Source of the DNA: Dermanyssus gallinae
Taxonomy: Eukaryota > Arthropoda > Arachnida > Mesostigmata > Dermanyssidae
NCBI GenBank assembly: GCA_003439945.1
Contig: QVRM01000427.1
Span: forward strand, 62,001 to 126,000
Length of the DNA: 64,000 nt
Reading direction: 5' to 3'
In this document: positions 12,521-23,921 of the stretch, one piece after another
How the letters are laid out: the number at the start of each line of letters is the position of its first letter
Numbering within the stretch: position 1 is the first letter of the stretch
Notes under the pieces: model-generated
Seen by the model: the letters and a program-made list of their open reading frames with translations, nothing else
The model's database searches: none
Told to the model about the DNA's origin: nothing
Translations under genes and position numbers: made by a program

Positions 12521-12679
12521 CTGCATAGAAAATTCCGTCGACTGTTCTCACAAGCCACTCAGTACAGTCGATGTAATACAATTGTTCAGCGGCCGGTTTA
12601 GGCAGCAAACACTGGATGCATTTGCCAAAGCTGTAGCCTTCAACTGACAACGTAAGCGACTGACATCTTGTTTGGCCCA
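12521..12679 (-). other. candidate internal exon, cysteine-containing, unknown protein
   Basis: On the minus strand, acceptor TTCGTAATCAG leads into 159 bp of open sequence ending at a consensus donor, GCAG/GTAAGTG. It is a symmetric phase-1 exon: two bases, 52 codons, one base. The product includes RCQSLTLSVEGYSFGKCIQC and then YYIDCTEWLVRTVDGIFYA, with four Cys; I do not recognise it. It lies within the carrier intron on the same strand, so it would be a nested gene or an alternative exon. Its phase matches the candidate at 1563-1796. The perfect donor is the main support. Confidence 0.4.
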
Positions 12680-13092
12680 CTGATTACGAACAATTCCAGC
12701 CGTCGGCGTTTACGTCACAAGTGACAATATCACTAGATGGAGATAGACAAGCGTATAGACAGAGCGTATAGAACGTATAGGAATTGACTTAGCAGTCACC
12801 GTATCGGCAGGCCTAGAGAGTGTATTAGTTCCAATCACCGCGGGGGTCGGTCAGTATGAAACGAAGAAACTGGAATAGAGTGGCGGAGGAGGGAAAAGAG
12901 AGAGAGAGAGATAAAGGAAGAGAGAAGTTCGAAAAATATGGCGGGAGTGGAAAGAAAACGAATCCTCAGTCAAGATCTGTCAGATGCAGCAGGTCAGCTA
13001 AACAGCGTAGACTCTTCCTTCCCCTCGCCTTGGCATGAGGTCGAAATGAAAGCATTGAGACGACACCACAGGGCCGTTGCTGGGACAAATAT

Positions 13093-13470
13093 CAGCACAA
13101 CCGGACATGCTGCCGAAGGGGATGCCGATGAGGTATGTCAACGTCATCACACACTCGACGAAACCACTGGCTGACAAATAAGAAAAAAAAGAAGAGCACC
13201 AAAGGTTCGCCAGTGTTTGGCTAGCTGGCATTGAATGCTGATGGAACGAAATAAAGTTCTAAGCGCGCGCATTACACAGCGGTAGCGCCGTTTGTCCACA
13301 GGATGTAGTTGCCGTAGTACAATGTCCTGGTCGGTCCTGTCAATCCGCAAACAGGATGGACCTCGTAGGGTGAACAATAGTCTGCCGGCCCTACGTACGC
13401 CTTGACCTCTGCTTGATAGAGTATGTATAGCCGAGATAGCGTGTCTTCTTTCGTACATCCCGGCGCGAAC
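13093..13470 (-). other. possible two-exon coding remnant, unidentified
   Basis: On the minus strand a frame at about 13470-13276 reads protein-like (YVGPADYCSPYEVHPVCGL, then YYGNYILWTNGATA). A possible 105-bp intron (13275-13171) begins at the weak donor CTGT/GTAATG. It ends at a very strong acceptor, a T-rich tract followed by GTCAG at 13171. The next segment could read QWFRRVCDDVDIP in one frame or SGFVECVMTLTYL in another. The plus strand of the same area also has a good donor (GATGAG/GTATGT), so the strand is uncertain. Confidence 0.2.
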
Positions 13471-13501
13471 GAAGATAAATCCGTACACACCCGTACACCC
13501 G

Positions 13502-14444
13502 TTTTAGCGGGCTACCCTGCAGCATAGGCGGATTGCGTTAATTAATTTCGGTTTACGTGAGCAGACAGCCCACTCACAATAGAACAAAAACACATTGTCA
13601 TCATGGACGGCCGGCGCAACCTGGGTCCAGAATATGACCGAAAAACAACTGTTATCCAATTGCTTCGTGCCGGATTGAGATTCTTGAACGATTTGACAAT
13701 GGCTCTGCGTAGCGCTTGTGTTTGCATGTCGAGACCTGTTAGACTCCCGCTCAAAAACGCAGCCAATTTCGGACGAGGTTGTTGGTGTGAGCGGGAGCGC
13801 CGTCTTGTTGAAGGGCATATTATCTTCCATTGGGCACTCTATCAATCCATGGTTTTACCACCCTTCGCAGAACACGAAGTAAATACACTTCCTTTGTTAC
13901 GGTTTCGTGCTTGTCAAAAAAATGTGGGGTCAACGCAACACTTAGGACGTGAACATTGGCAGAATATTTGATTCTATGCACGATTGGTACAACCTCGGGG
14001 TTCTTTGCGAACCACCGGTCATTTTTCGGGTTATGTTTTTGGTCAATGGTGTGGTTTCTTTCGTCGGAGAAGAATCGGACATGTTTCGCCGTTTCGTGTC
14101 GCAAAGACGTGAGGATGAGACTTTTAGCGTTCTCACTTCTCGTCGGCGGTTGTGAACCTTCCTGCCATGTGTTCCACCACCTAGCCCTGTCTCTTCTGCA
14201 TCTCTCATCAGCGTCGGGCAATGTCGTAGACGGTTGCTCTTTTAAATCCAGTGATGTTGATGATTTCAGCTGGTCGATGTCCAGCACGAAGCAATTGGAT
14301 AACGATTGTTCTTTGGCCATAGTCTGGACCCAGATTTCGCCGGGCGTCCATGATGACAATGTGTTTTTGTTCTATTGTAAGTGGGCTGTCTGCTCACGCA
14401 AACCGAAGTGAATTAATTCCGCCTATGCAGGTAGCCCGCCAAAA
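13502..14444 (-). mobile_element. IS630/Tc1-mariner-type transposon with long terminal inverted repeats
   Basis: The two ends are inverted copies of each other over roughly 160-175 bp: 13502-13675 matches the reverse complement of 14444-14281, beginning TTTT(A/G)GCGGGCTAC. The repeats include the start codon and first ~25 codons of the transposase (ATG at 13603 on + and at 14351 on -). Between them lies most of one transposase read on the minus strand, lacking its C-terminal end. The element is about 940 bp and non-autonomous. It lies inside the carrier intron in the same orientation as the gene. Confidence 0.75.
13720..14351 (-). pseudogene. IS630-type DDE transposase, truncated
   Basis: The start at 14351 opens MDARRNLGPDYGQR followed by an HTH-like stretch (QLLRAGHRPAEIINITGFKR). 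A frameshift leads to the catalytic core in the frame of 13820-14300: RFFSDERNHTIDQ with the first Asp, NPKNDRWFAKNP, then VKPWIDRVPNGR. A further change of continuity gives YALQQDGAPAHTNNLV with the second catalytic Asp near 13808. The third acidic residue is lost because the sequence runs into the opposite inverted repeat. The family match (FFSDE..NDRW..PWID..QQDGAPAHT) is to IS630/Tc1-type transposases common in arthropod genomes. Confidence 0.75.
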
Positions 14445-15230
14445 TACGCTGTTGACTCAAGCGGCTGGTATATATTCATACAGTTCCAGTAGTAATAGTA
14501 GTACTGACGGTATTACACTTAAACAAGTAGTTAGTTATTCAACATATCCGACAATTAGCGTCGCGAAGGTCGCCAAAGTCATCAAGTTAGCATTTAGTGA
14601 AACCAAAACAAAACGTGCACAAAGCATTAAAGCAACGTCCATATAATGTTTTTAGCGCATGTTTTATTGCTATCGATGGCGTACTATGAAAGAGGCATGA
14701 CAACGGAGCATGAAAGAAAGCACTAGAAATTGCTGAACCTCTAAGCGCATGCACATCGTAATGCCACGGCTATGCTGACCGACTAGTGGAACATAGTTTA
14801 CGGCTTAAAAACAGTAAGCAAAACGCCACATATGTATGGTTTATCTATTGCGATAAAACAACTCACAGTGGGGATCACACATCAGCGACATAACATGCTT
14901 ATTAGTTAGCTTAGTTATATGTAAAGTGTAGCAGCATGTGGCACATACCTTTTTAAGGGATACAGAACTTGTTTAAACACCGCAACCGCAAATGCCGTTT
15001 CAAGATGGCTATCCTTTCATGTCTCTGCTCTGCCAAACATCATCGTTTTGTAAATGACAAACAGTATCTCTTCTCAGATTACCTCCCATTGCCTAATACA
15101 CGTTTCGAACACCTCTGATCTATTCAACGAGTCCCCCCGTCATCGCAGTGGTGTATAGGGAACACTGCAAAACGTGCTCAAAAAATACGATCCTCTTTTC
15201 TTGTGATTCGGTATATAATTTTGGTCTCAA
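14445..15230. other. non-coding stretch, no feature recognised
   Basis: Intronic sequence between the IS630-like element and a fossil retrotransposon. Nothing is recognised. Confidence 0.35.
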
Positions 15231-15239
15231 CGACTACAT

Positions 15240-16060
15240 CTTCGAAATCTAACCACTATTGTACTATGTCCAGTTAATTATCAATCCCAGGTCATCCATG
15301 GAGCTAGAGACATTTACCATTGCCTTTTTAATGCTGTATAACCGATCAGGTTTCTAAGCAGAACCGAAATCAATTAAGGACTAAGTCCGTCATCCTAAGC
15401 TACTCCAGTGGTTCATTTTACTATTCCTTGTATTCCAACCTCGTTATCCGTATAAAAATGTTTATCGTTAAAAAGTTTACTAGCAAATGCCTAAAGTGGT
15501 TTTGGAATGCCTTCCTAGCTAGCTTCTCCACAAGTTTGTTCTTGAAAGCTAGATCAAACGCCGCCTTTACGTCTACAAGGAGCGCGTATGAAGAATTTTG
15601 AGGTAAACAGTTGTTGCCATATATTTTCTACCCGTAACCGAATTAACACGAACGTCATGTTTCCTCTTCTAAATGCATGTTGTACATCGATAATTGCTCT
15701 TCTGTTCTCAAAAAACACATCTAGTATTTTTGCTATGATTCTCCAAAGAATAACTTACAAACATTACTTTTTATTGGTATGCACATCTATGCATTCGGCT
15801 AGGTTTGATTTCCGTTATCCTTAGAGATTCCTACCAGCGCTACACGCTCCAAGCACTTGGAAAAGTCCCTGACCGTTAAATAAGGTCTGCCTGCGCGAAG
15901 CAAGTGCTACAGTGTCGTTTAGGTATTTGTTCCTTATCAAGTCATTTCTAGAAACTTTCCTATTTCACTCTTCTATGATCGCTTGGACTATTTCTTAAAT
16001 TCAAATATTTCTCGAGCCCCAGTCTATTTGGGTCCCACGCCTAGTTCTCTTTTTCGGAAT
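15240..16060 (-). pseudogene. fossil non-LTR retrotransposon, reverse transcriptase remnant
   Basis: Read on the minus strand in shifting frames, this contains an NYRPI-to-QAGFRKG-like region (about 15600-15760) and then LLVDVKAAFD at about 15550-15580, the reverse transcriptase block holding the first catalytic Asp, followed by NKLVEKLARKAF. Many stops and frameshifts follow; no YADD box was found. It is too decayed to place in a clade. Confidence 0.5.
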
Positions 16061-16348
16061 GCGATTCTTCAAAATACCGTCAATGTGTTGTAGCACTTCA
16101 GCTAACGTAGAGAAAGCGAGAACCACTTATGCGGATGTTTCTCTGTCCTAACAACTAACTGACATTTTTGCTTTATATTGTATATTATTTTCTCCTCGCT
16201 ATATACCGTATATTCCATTTTTCGTTTCAGGGTTACCGATGGACTTAAAGCAGGAAAGTTTTTAACGCACGGCATCAATCAATCGGTTTGTGGTCTTCGC
16301 TGCAAATCTAAACAAGTATCTCATGAGCAGGTTTGCTAACTCACGGTA

Positions 16349-16500
16349 TTTTTTTTTTCTGGGAGGTTTCGGGAATGCATGATGCACATGCGCCACTAGC
16401 AGCCTGCGTGACTAGTGTGAGACTCGCAAACCCACTAAACCCGGATTCCTTCCCACCCCCCCCAGGTATTACTTTGTCATTACATCGAATTACTCACGGT
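16349..16500 (-). repeat. R1-like retrotransposon 3' end with A-tail
   Basis: A ten-base T run (16349-16358) followed by CTGGGAGGTTTCGGGAATGCATGATGCACATG is the reverse complement of the 3' end of the R1-like family (compare 50480-50570). It is a 5'-truncated copy about 150 bp long, with its poly(A) tail preserved. Confidence 0.75.
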
Positions 16501-18690
16501 CTACCAGAATGTAAATGAACCCTCTAAAAGAACATCAGCGTACAGTTGTAACCACCTGGTGACTCTTGCTCGATTACCTTCGCTTTCGCGGGGAGAAATA
16601 TGATTTCCCTTATTGGTATATGTTTCCTTAATCCCCTGCTTATAAGGTCAACCTTCCCCTATAAACGTAGGATTATCTGTATATGCATCTGTGGCAAACG
16701 CGCACTATTAAACAAGTATATATTACTTAGAATCTCGTCTTAAATTCGTACTTTGTTACGTCGTCACCATCGAAAAATCAATTGTCAATGTGGTATCCAT
16801 TACACTTCCGTTAAAATTAAAACCTCACCACCCCCTTCATCCATCAGTCTTCGTCAGGATTAGAATATTCACCCTTTAGGTGACTCTTCTCCTAACCATC
16901 CTAAAACAATGTGCCTTCACAATTCCATAATACAAATGAAACTATTTCCACTCGCTCCATTCGTCTACTATTTCCTCTACTCCCTTCACCCCAATACTTG
17001 CCCTTATTCTAGAGGAAACCTTATTGGGATTGCGATTGGGAGACGTGTACTCTACAGATATTATGGACGCGAGTCATGTTGAGTTTGGAAAATTATTGAT
17101 CTTATTTATTATTCATATAGATATTATTTATGAGCCTCGTCCCTTGGACAGTCAGCGACCAGGGTGTTGTCGAAAGGACTCTTGAGGAAAACCCTAGATA
17201 TCCTATAATGTCCGCCCATACTGCCGATGTAAGCACCCCTGATATAAAATATTGACATTTGTAGTCAGGCTGGTAGGTCAAGCAAAACATAAACCCATTC
17301 ATCTACGGGATAGCATGCTTTTTAACACAGCATTAATTATACCTTCCACAATACTTTCAGAAGTGACTGCCGTCTCTGCTAAATTAATTAGTAGGTCAGT
17401 TCGTTGTGGTTTACCTCAACGTCGTTTATTCACTACCACAAGGCATAGTACTCTTTCTAACACAGTGTCAATCACAACTTTCTAAATACTCTCAAGACGG
17501 GCTGTCGCTTCTGTTGAGTTAATTCGTGTGTCAGGTTTAATTGTATCGTAACGCCTTTTTTTCTAGAAAACCAAAGGCGGATAAATTCACTACATGTAAA
17601 CAACTTAGTCTATCCACGACATAGGCAACTTGTGGACGGAAACCCTAGGTGGCCTCATGTTCCTCAGGTTACAATTATTTTTTTTGAGTACGTCATAGGA
17701 CCGAATTTTTGCTGCACGGTGATCATTGCGGTGGTATTTTAAACTTCTGCTGGGAAGTCCTAGCAGAAACCCGTGAATGCGAAGATGACTCGTTGGCTTG
17801 TCGACATCACGTTTATTTGCGTGTTTGGATTCTACCCTGACTACCTTGGAAACTCTGATAGATTTTTTATTGTAGCATCCGATACCGGGGGATGCACACC
17901 AGAGACTTGGTTCTGCACCGCAAATCCTTTGTTTTTGCTAATTCGCATAGCGAGAGCAGTGTGGGTCAACCTTCATTAGTCTTAGTCATTATGCAGAGTC
18001 CCCCATTCTTTAAAAAACGGGGGTTTTCCATTCTCCCTTTAACGCGTTTAGTAATATCATTGTATGCATAATTAAAGCGGGTCTAAAGTGAACTGTCGTC
18101 AGTTAGTTTCAGTTGAGAATGTGACGCTGTTTTTGTTTGCTACATCCAACCTATTGGAGCACAAATTCGCCTGATTTAAGACATCGTAATATGTGCCGGC
18201 AGTTCTTCGCCGTTACGAGTTTTCTTGGTTGCTTCGCTTGTACCCTGCAAACTTTCTGGGAGAGGTTCACAGCCTGCGACATATGCATGCCTTCGTTGTC
18301 AGAAGCGTCTTCCACAGAACACGCTTTCCACACCACGCGCCACGCGCCATGGCCACAAGCCGGGACTGCCCGCTTCACTAACTGCTCCGACAATGCGTCT
18401 CTCTGCCGCTGCACGATTTGCGTAGCGCTTCAGGGGCGTCGAGCGACTTCTTTTCCTATCTGGCGATGTCTGCTAGTGGTGATCACATGGCTGCCGCCTA
18501 AGTGAAGTGAATGATGATGATGATGATGATAATAATAATAGTAAGAGGTGATAACTGACAGAGAAGGTGGTGAAGCACAATCATGATGATGATGACGGTG
18601 GGGCGATTTGAACGAGGACGATCATGAACACTGATGTCAGATACAGACCGTACACCACCCGCTAACGCCCTCCTCTATTTAAAATGATGG
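16501..18690. other. long stretch without recognised features
   Basis: Several short open frames exist on both strands (for example 17252-17485 + and 18151-18414 -), but none resembles a known family or has convincing splice sites. Short (GAT)n runs occur at about 18510-18545. I would treat it as intronic unique sequence. Confidence 0.4.
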
Positions 18691-18865
18691 AGTCTAAGTG
18701 AATTCGACATTGGAGAGACGAGGGCTTGCGGTGTCATCATATCCACGAATCGAACCACCATAATAGTAATAATAATAATAATAATAGAGAGCCCGCTGGA
18801 CAAGCCGAGTTTTGGTCGAACAACATAATAATAATAATAATAATAATAATAATTTTCCTGAATGT
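18691..18865. repeat. (AAT)n microsatellite cluster
   Basis: Two ATA/ATT triplet runs (about 18762-18786 and 18825-18854) are separated by unique sequence. Reading frames across them are simple-repeat artefacts. Confidence 0.85.
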
Positions 18866-19009
18866 GTGTTGTTTATTGAGCGTAATGCCAAACTTGTATT
18901 GTTGTAACCACGACTATTCCTTCTTGACTAGCACGTTGGATGTTTTTCAGGCGAAGCAGAATTTCCGAACACGGCGGTATGTTCAGTTTCTCTTCATCGA
19001 ACAACTCAC

Positions 19010-19156
19010 TCTCTTGCATTTTCTAAAGCTATGTCTAGTCACTCACATTGTATCACAAAGATTATGAACTATTTCATTCGTGAACAGGACATATTCTCTC
19101 TTTCATTCACTCCTTCCATTCCACTTTGACACTCTGTGTGTAAGTGTACAAAATAT

Positions 19157-19203
<47 letters not shown>

Positions 19204-19345
19204 TATATAACACGTCAGGCAAGCAACATTGTTCCGATGTTCATCTCACGCAAACGCTGCATCAGTGCCCTATCCCAATGGAGGATCTCTAGACAGAGCC
19301 ACGACTAGGGAACAACAAGAACACCCTGTACAAGATACAGAATTA
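19010..19345 (+). repeat. local direct repeat, unit 1
   Basis: Homologous in the same orientation to 19830-20100. Shared blocks include CTCTT.CATTTTCTAAAGC, TAAGTGTACAAAAT, a TATA run, CAAGCAACA.TGTTCCGAT, and GGA.AATCTCTAGACA. The unit contains a (TA)n run at 19161-19199. Confidence 0.65.
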
Positions 19346-19349
19346 GAAT

Positions 19350-19660
19350 TTTTTTTATCAACACCGGGGCTGGGTAATTGCGTTTATGCTACATAAAAAT
19401 GTTTCGAGATAACGAATAATCTAGCGTTTTTCTAGTTCTGCTATGGACCAAACCGCCGGACATACCGCGGCGTGGTATCGATCACACTTGCTCCAGCATT
19501 GTCTGCATTATTGACATTCATCCCGTGGTGCATGAAAATCATCCACGTTGCACAGAACGTGATGAAATCCGTGGGCTGCCAAGACCGTAGTTAGATGTCG
19601 ATCTCTCACCCCGCTACTCCGCCATTCAGTGGTTGTCATTGCTGCTGTTCCATAAATACC
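19350..19660 (-). repeat. 3' end fragment of the second RLE retrotransposon family
   Basis: On the minus strand it aligns with 23955-24260: a shared block reads HLTTVLAAHGFHHVLC in one frame, and both end in TTACCCA..GGTGTT.ATAAA. It lies between two direct repeats, so it may have inserted into one unit or between duplicated ones. Confidence 0.6.
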
Positions 19661-19829
19661 TACGTCCCCCTTACTAATTTTGGTTTGCCAGTTCCGCATA
19701 TAAACCGTCAAAGGCGCACGTTTTCTTTAGATCTTGTAGACCTTTCGTCAGCAGCGGGCCACCCTCCAATACGTGAATAACCCTATTCCTGCATGTATTC
19801 GATAGCGCAAAAATCCTCTTTAGAAAGAA

Positions 19830-20100
19830 ATTCTCTCTCTTACATTTTCTAAAGCCATTTTCTCTCTTATTCCATAGAAATGTTTTTTAAGGTGTTCTAG
19901 GACAGCTCAAATGTGGCCCATTCTTACAGTGACACCCTGTATATAAGTGTACAAAATGTTTATGTATATATATATAACAAGAGATCACATCAAGCAAGCA
20001 ACACTGTTCCGATATTTATCGCACATCAGTGACCTATCCCCCATGGAGAATCTCTAGACATAGACTGAAGGTCAACAAAACCACCCTGTGAAAGATACAG
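19830..20100 (+). repeat. local direct repeat, unit 2
   Basis: Second, diverged copy of the unit at 19010-19345, including ACACCCTGTATATAAGTGTACAAAAT and the CTCTAGACATAGACT block. Confidence 0.65.
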
Positions 20101-20177
20101 ATTATAACAACGTATTGACCACATGACATACAAAACGTGTACGTTCTTTCTACTTCGAAATAACGTGTTTAGGTGAA

Positions 20178-20262
<85 letters not shown>
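20178..20262. repeat. imperfect (TA)n microsatellite
   Basis: TA runs interrupted by TTACC and TG, lying 22 bp from the exon 1 donor inside the intron. Confidence 0.9.
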
Positions 20263-20264
<2 letters not shown>

Positions 20265-20284
20265 TACATACAGTACATCCTAAC

Positions 20285-20443
20285 CTGTGTGATTGCATGC
20301 GGGACGCTGCGATAGTGAACAGTGTACTGGCCTCGGCGTTTGAGTTCCCCCTGCATCTGGATGCGAAGTTTTGCCACGTCGATCGGATGCACCACGATGG
20401 TGGCTAGAATCGACGCCGTCGATCCGATCACGATGTCCGCCAT
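20285..20443 (-). CDS. SLC25A34/35: mitochondrial carrier (SLC25A34/35-like), exon 1
   Basis: First coding exon, 53 codons, ending at donor CACAG/GTTAGG in phase 0. The start ATG (20443) has a purine-containing context (CCCGAATGG). It encodes the first transmembrane helix (IGSTASILATIVV) and then the carrier signature PIDVAKLRIQMQGEL, the Px(D/E)xx(K/R) motif that closes helix 1. It continues into the matrix loop (QYTVHYRSVPHAITQ). Human SLC25A35 has the same order: NPLEVVKTRMQLQGEL then HYRNVFHAF. Joined to exon 2 at 5224 it gives a continuous carrier repeat 1. The reading frame continues past the donor into TA repeats, so the intron boundary is needed to make sense of it. Confidence 0.9.
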
Positions 20444-20700
20444 TCGGGCGAGGACGGTCGGAGCAGCGCGTCGAGTGCGCGTGTGGGCGGCGCAACTGAC
20501 GTGAAGTGACGTACCTCAGCGTCCTCAGTTGGTACAGCTGACAGACTCACTGACTGCTTCTTAACTGAAGCGGCGATGCGCGCGGAAACTCTCAATAGAG
20601 ACGGCGGTGGCCGAGACGGGCGCGGGCCCGGCGCACGACCAGCGTCATTTCCATAGCAGAGAAGAAGGAACTTTCTCGCAGCTTGAGATGGGCTAGGAAT
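20444..20700 (-). promoter_or_regulatory. probable 5' UTR/promoter of the carrier gene
   Basis: The 250 bp upstream of the ATG are GC-rich (for example GCGCGGGCCCGGCGCACGACC on the plus strand near 20620), unlike the surrounding AT-rich intron. No TATA box is evident. This is inferred from position and composition only. Confidence 0.4.
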
Positions 20701-21620
20701 GTCTTAAAAGTCCACATCCAATCACTCACTCACTCATACATACATACACACCCATCCACCAACCAACCAACCCACCAACTCATTTACGCACATTCACAGT
20801 CATTCATACGCATTCACACGCGCACATAGAGATGTCACGATGCGAACACATTCATGCTTGGACCGGATCATGTATTGGTCATATATCATTGGTAGACATA
20901 CACCAGACGACATATGAGCAGAAGTTACGCTCTATTGTACCGAACACACCCGAGACGCACGATTGGCAGACAAGCGTCTTGCTGGTGGACGCAGAGCAGC
21001 CAGACAGCAGGCCGGCAAACAGACACGGAATCACAGGCAGGCGAATGGCTACGTTTGCGGCGTTTTGTTAGCCGGCGTACAACGTGTTGGTGCGTGAAGC
21101 ATCTTGTCAGTTCGGCGATTCGTGAGGAGTTAACTAGTTATCCTTGGACAAACACGATGACAGACTTGCGTACAACACTGCAGACTGCATGTGCGAGTGG
21201 TGTGGCAAAATAGTAAAAACGAACGAAATTCGCGCACCAAAAAAACACCGTATACGTTTCCACTCGCCCTCCCGCGCCTGACGCCACACGGACGGGGGAC
21301 GTTCGTAAAGCTCGAGTACGAATCCGCATTACACAATCAGGTACATCAGGTGGTTGGGAAACGTCTATATGAACACGTCAACACTGACTCTACCACTTGT
21401 TGTCCAACAATCGTCACACGACACGCAGACAGATAGGCTACGGAGGCCGTCAGCACTCGAACTAGTTCGCCGAGGACTACTAACTACCCTTTAGTTCAGT
21501 GACGTTAGCACGTATTTGTATTTGTTTTATGTTGCCTAGGATCTAGAAGCTAGCACCATCGTACGGTACTTGTTTGAGTGAGAGACAAATGCAGCACGTG
21601 GTGTACTCGGCTTGTGGTTA
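20701..21620. other. carrier upstream region, no gene recognised
   Basis: Contains (CAYA)-type short tandem repeats at 20720-20830. Open frames on both strands have no recognisable product. Confidence 0.4.
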
Positions 21621-21689
21621 AGTTTTGTTTTGTTTTGATCACGCCGAAGGCAAACACAAACAAATAAGCGATTGCGATACCAATAACGA

Positions 21690-21830
21690 CTTTAGCGACG
21701 ACGACGACGACGACGACAACAACACTAGCGACGACGACGACGACAAAAACAACAGCAACAACAGCAGCACCAGCAACAACAACAACAGCGGCAACAACAG
21801 CGACAACAGCAACAACAGAAGCAACAGTGA
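21690..21830. repeat. (GAC)n/(AAC)n triplet array
   Basis: Runs of GAC then AAC/AGC triplets on the plus strand. The translated Asp/Asn or Val/Leu strings are repeat artefacts. Confidence 0.9.
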
Positions 21831-22079
21831 GTGATACGGATGTCGGGTCGCTTGCAGGTGAAGTCAATGGTCGAGGAACACACGGCGCGTTGCCACTGCA
21901 ATCTCGTGCTTCATGGTGTTGTTGATGGTGACGGCTGTCCGAGAGATCGCTTCTCTAACCGCTCAAGGCAAACGAAGTTCCAACGGCCCAAACCGTGTAC
22001 TGGCTTAAGGCTAGCGTAGTGGCGGCCATGGTTGTTGCTATTGTTTGCGGTCGGTCGTTCTTGTCTCTCGAGTGGCGTG

Positions 22080-22110
22080 TATGGTGGTGGTGTTGGTGGT
22101 GGTGGTCGAC
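22080..22110. repeat. (GGT)n-rich tract
   Basis: Imperfect GGT/GTT triplets. Confidence 0.6.
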
Positions 22111-22349
22111 TAGGCGCACTGGTAGGAATGAAGGAGGCAAGAAGCGGATAGACGGAGGTAGCGGTCGCTTCAACATGGCCCAGCTGTTTTTCACTCTGTT
22201 GTAGACTTCGAGAGAGGGCCGGCCCGATGTTGTTACCGGCTACGTTGTTTTCTCGTAGGGAAGCATTGTCGTCTGTTTGTCAGTCAGTCGACAGTCCACG
22301 CGCTTGGTACTGCCTTATTGAACTACGGAGAGGTAAAAACGAGACGGCC

Positions 22350-22735
22350 GACGACGACGACAACAACAACAACAACAATAACAACAAAGAACACAACAAC
22401 AACAATAAGAGAACTAAGCGCAATACGAACAACAACAAAAGCAACGATACTTTTATTAACAATCAAGACGACGACGAGACAGCAACAACAACAACAACAC
22501 CAACAACAACAACGGCAACACCTTGCTGACAAAATCACCAGAATCAAGCTGTTAGCGCAAGACGGCGACAATGGCGAGAAGGAGGCAAGCACAGCATGTA
22601 GCAAACAACAACAAAAAGGAAAACAACAACAACAACGACAGCGACAACAACAACAACAACGACAGCGACAACAACAACAACAACAACAACGACAACAATA
22701 ACAACGACAACAACAGCAGCAGCATCACCACCATG
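22350..22735. repeat. (AAC)n triplet array, about 380 bp
   Basis: Long imperfect AAC/GAC/AGC runs with the A- and C-rich strand on plus. Six-frame translation gives poly-Gln, poly-Asn, poly-Thr or poly-Val, so none is a credible gene. Confidence 0.9.
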
Positions 22736-22751
22736 GCTATCAGCTACCACC

Positions 22752-23345
22752 TGGTGGCATTTCCTGCATTTGTTCGGGCGCGCAGGCAAGCGATAGTTGA
22801 ATACAATGACCTCGGTCCTCAGGGTGATCATCTTGAGGTCCACCATCACCCACCATCGTGATCATCATCATTATCATCGTCATCATCAGCAGCAGCAACG
22901 TCATGATTGTGAAAGGTCGCCCAACAGCGATACAAGCGGCACAACTATGCCGCTGTGCTCGGTTCGTCCTTTTCCTGCGGCGCACGCGGATGCGATTATT
23001 AGTGTTCATTGTTGTTAGCAAACCTTATGTCCACCTTCTTTCGTTTGCCTAGTCTAGTCTACCTGCTGCTGCTGCTGCTGTCACCCTGCTTCAGAGAAAT
23101 TCGTTTAACTCACTTGCTCGATTCGTTTGTTTACAACAGCACCAGCGGCAGCAACAATAGCAACCACAACAACAATAACACGAAAACAGTAACAAGAAGC
23201 TACAACAATACGATTACAACAACAGGACCATGGATATGACTCCCACCGCTGGATAGCATTTCCTGCATTTATTCGAGACTGCAGGCGAAACACGATACAT
23301 GATTTCGATAACGGTCAATAGGAAGCGATAGTCGAATAACTCCCG
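22752..23345 (+). repeat. diverged direct duplication beside the (AAC)n arrays
   Basis: 22730-22805 and 23225-23340 share ACCATGG, GCATTTCCTGCATTT.TTCG, GCAGGC and GCGATAGT.GAATA in the same order. They look like two copies of one short unit, each beside AAC repeats. Confidence 0.5.
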
Positions 23346-23361
23346 CGCGCGCGCGCACTTA

Positions 23362-23445
23362 CTCTGTTGTTGTTGTTGTCGTCGTCGTTGTTGTTGTTGT
23401 TGTTGTTGTTGTTGTTGCTGTTGTCGTTGTTGTTGTTGTTCGCGT
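23362..23445. repeat. (GTT)n triplet array
   Basis: GTT/GTC triplets on plus, that is AAC on minus, the opposite polarity to the array at 22350-22735. Confidence 0.9.
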
Positions 23446-23864
23446 GATGTTACCATCGGTCGTGGCTGGCCTCTGGTCGGCCGAATCGCCAGCCGACGCG
23501 ATCAATACTTTGCAGAGCTGCAAAGGTGATGGGTAACAAGCCTCTTCGTTCATCGGGTGTCTGTCTACTTCTTGTCTAGTGTCTTTCGATGGCAGTACGG
23601 CGAGCGGCCGGCGAGCGCTCTTTGGCGGCTCGTTTAAGCGTCCACCCGTCTTCTATGTTTCGCCCTCTCTCTCTTCCTCTCCCCCTCTTCCTTTCTCTCC
23701 TTTTTGCCTCTCTGTCTGTGTACGTATGCTACATTCATCTGTTCGTCCGGGGCGTCGTGCGTTTGCTTGACGTGGCTCGACCCTTATCACAAGCACTCCT
23801 GTTTTTGTCAATATTCTCTATGCTTGCCTACTTACTCTATGTGCTGCCATAGGCAACGCAGGAG

Positions 23865-23921
23865 ATATATATATATATATATAATGTATATGTATATATG
23901 TATATATATATATATATATAT
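23865..23921. repeat. (TA)n microsatellite
   Basis: Interrupted TA/TG run adjoining the 3' end of the RLE element that lies on the minus strand from 27.7 to 23.95 kb. Confidence 0.9.

Noticed and set aside
21550..22849. Many Val-, Leu-, Asn- and Gln-rich frames
   Set aside because: They are six-frame readings of AAC/GAC triplet repeats, open on both strands at once.
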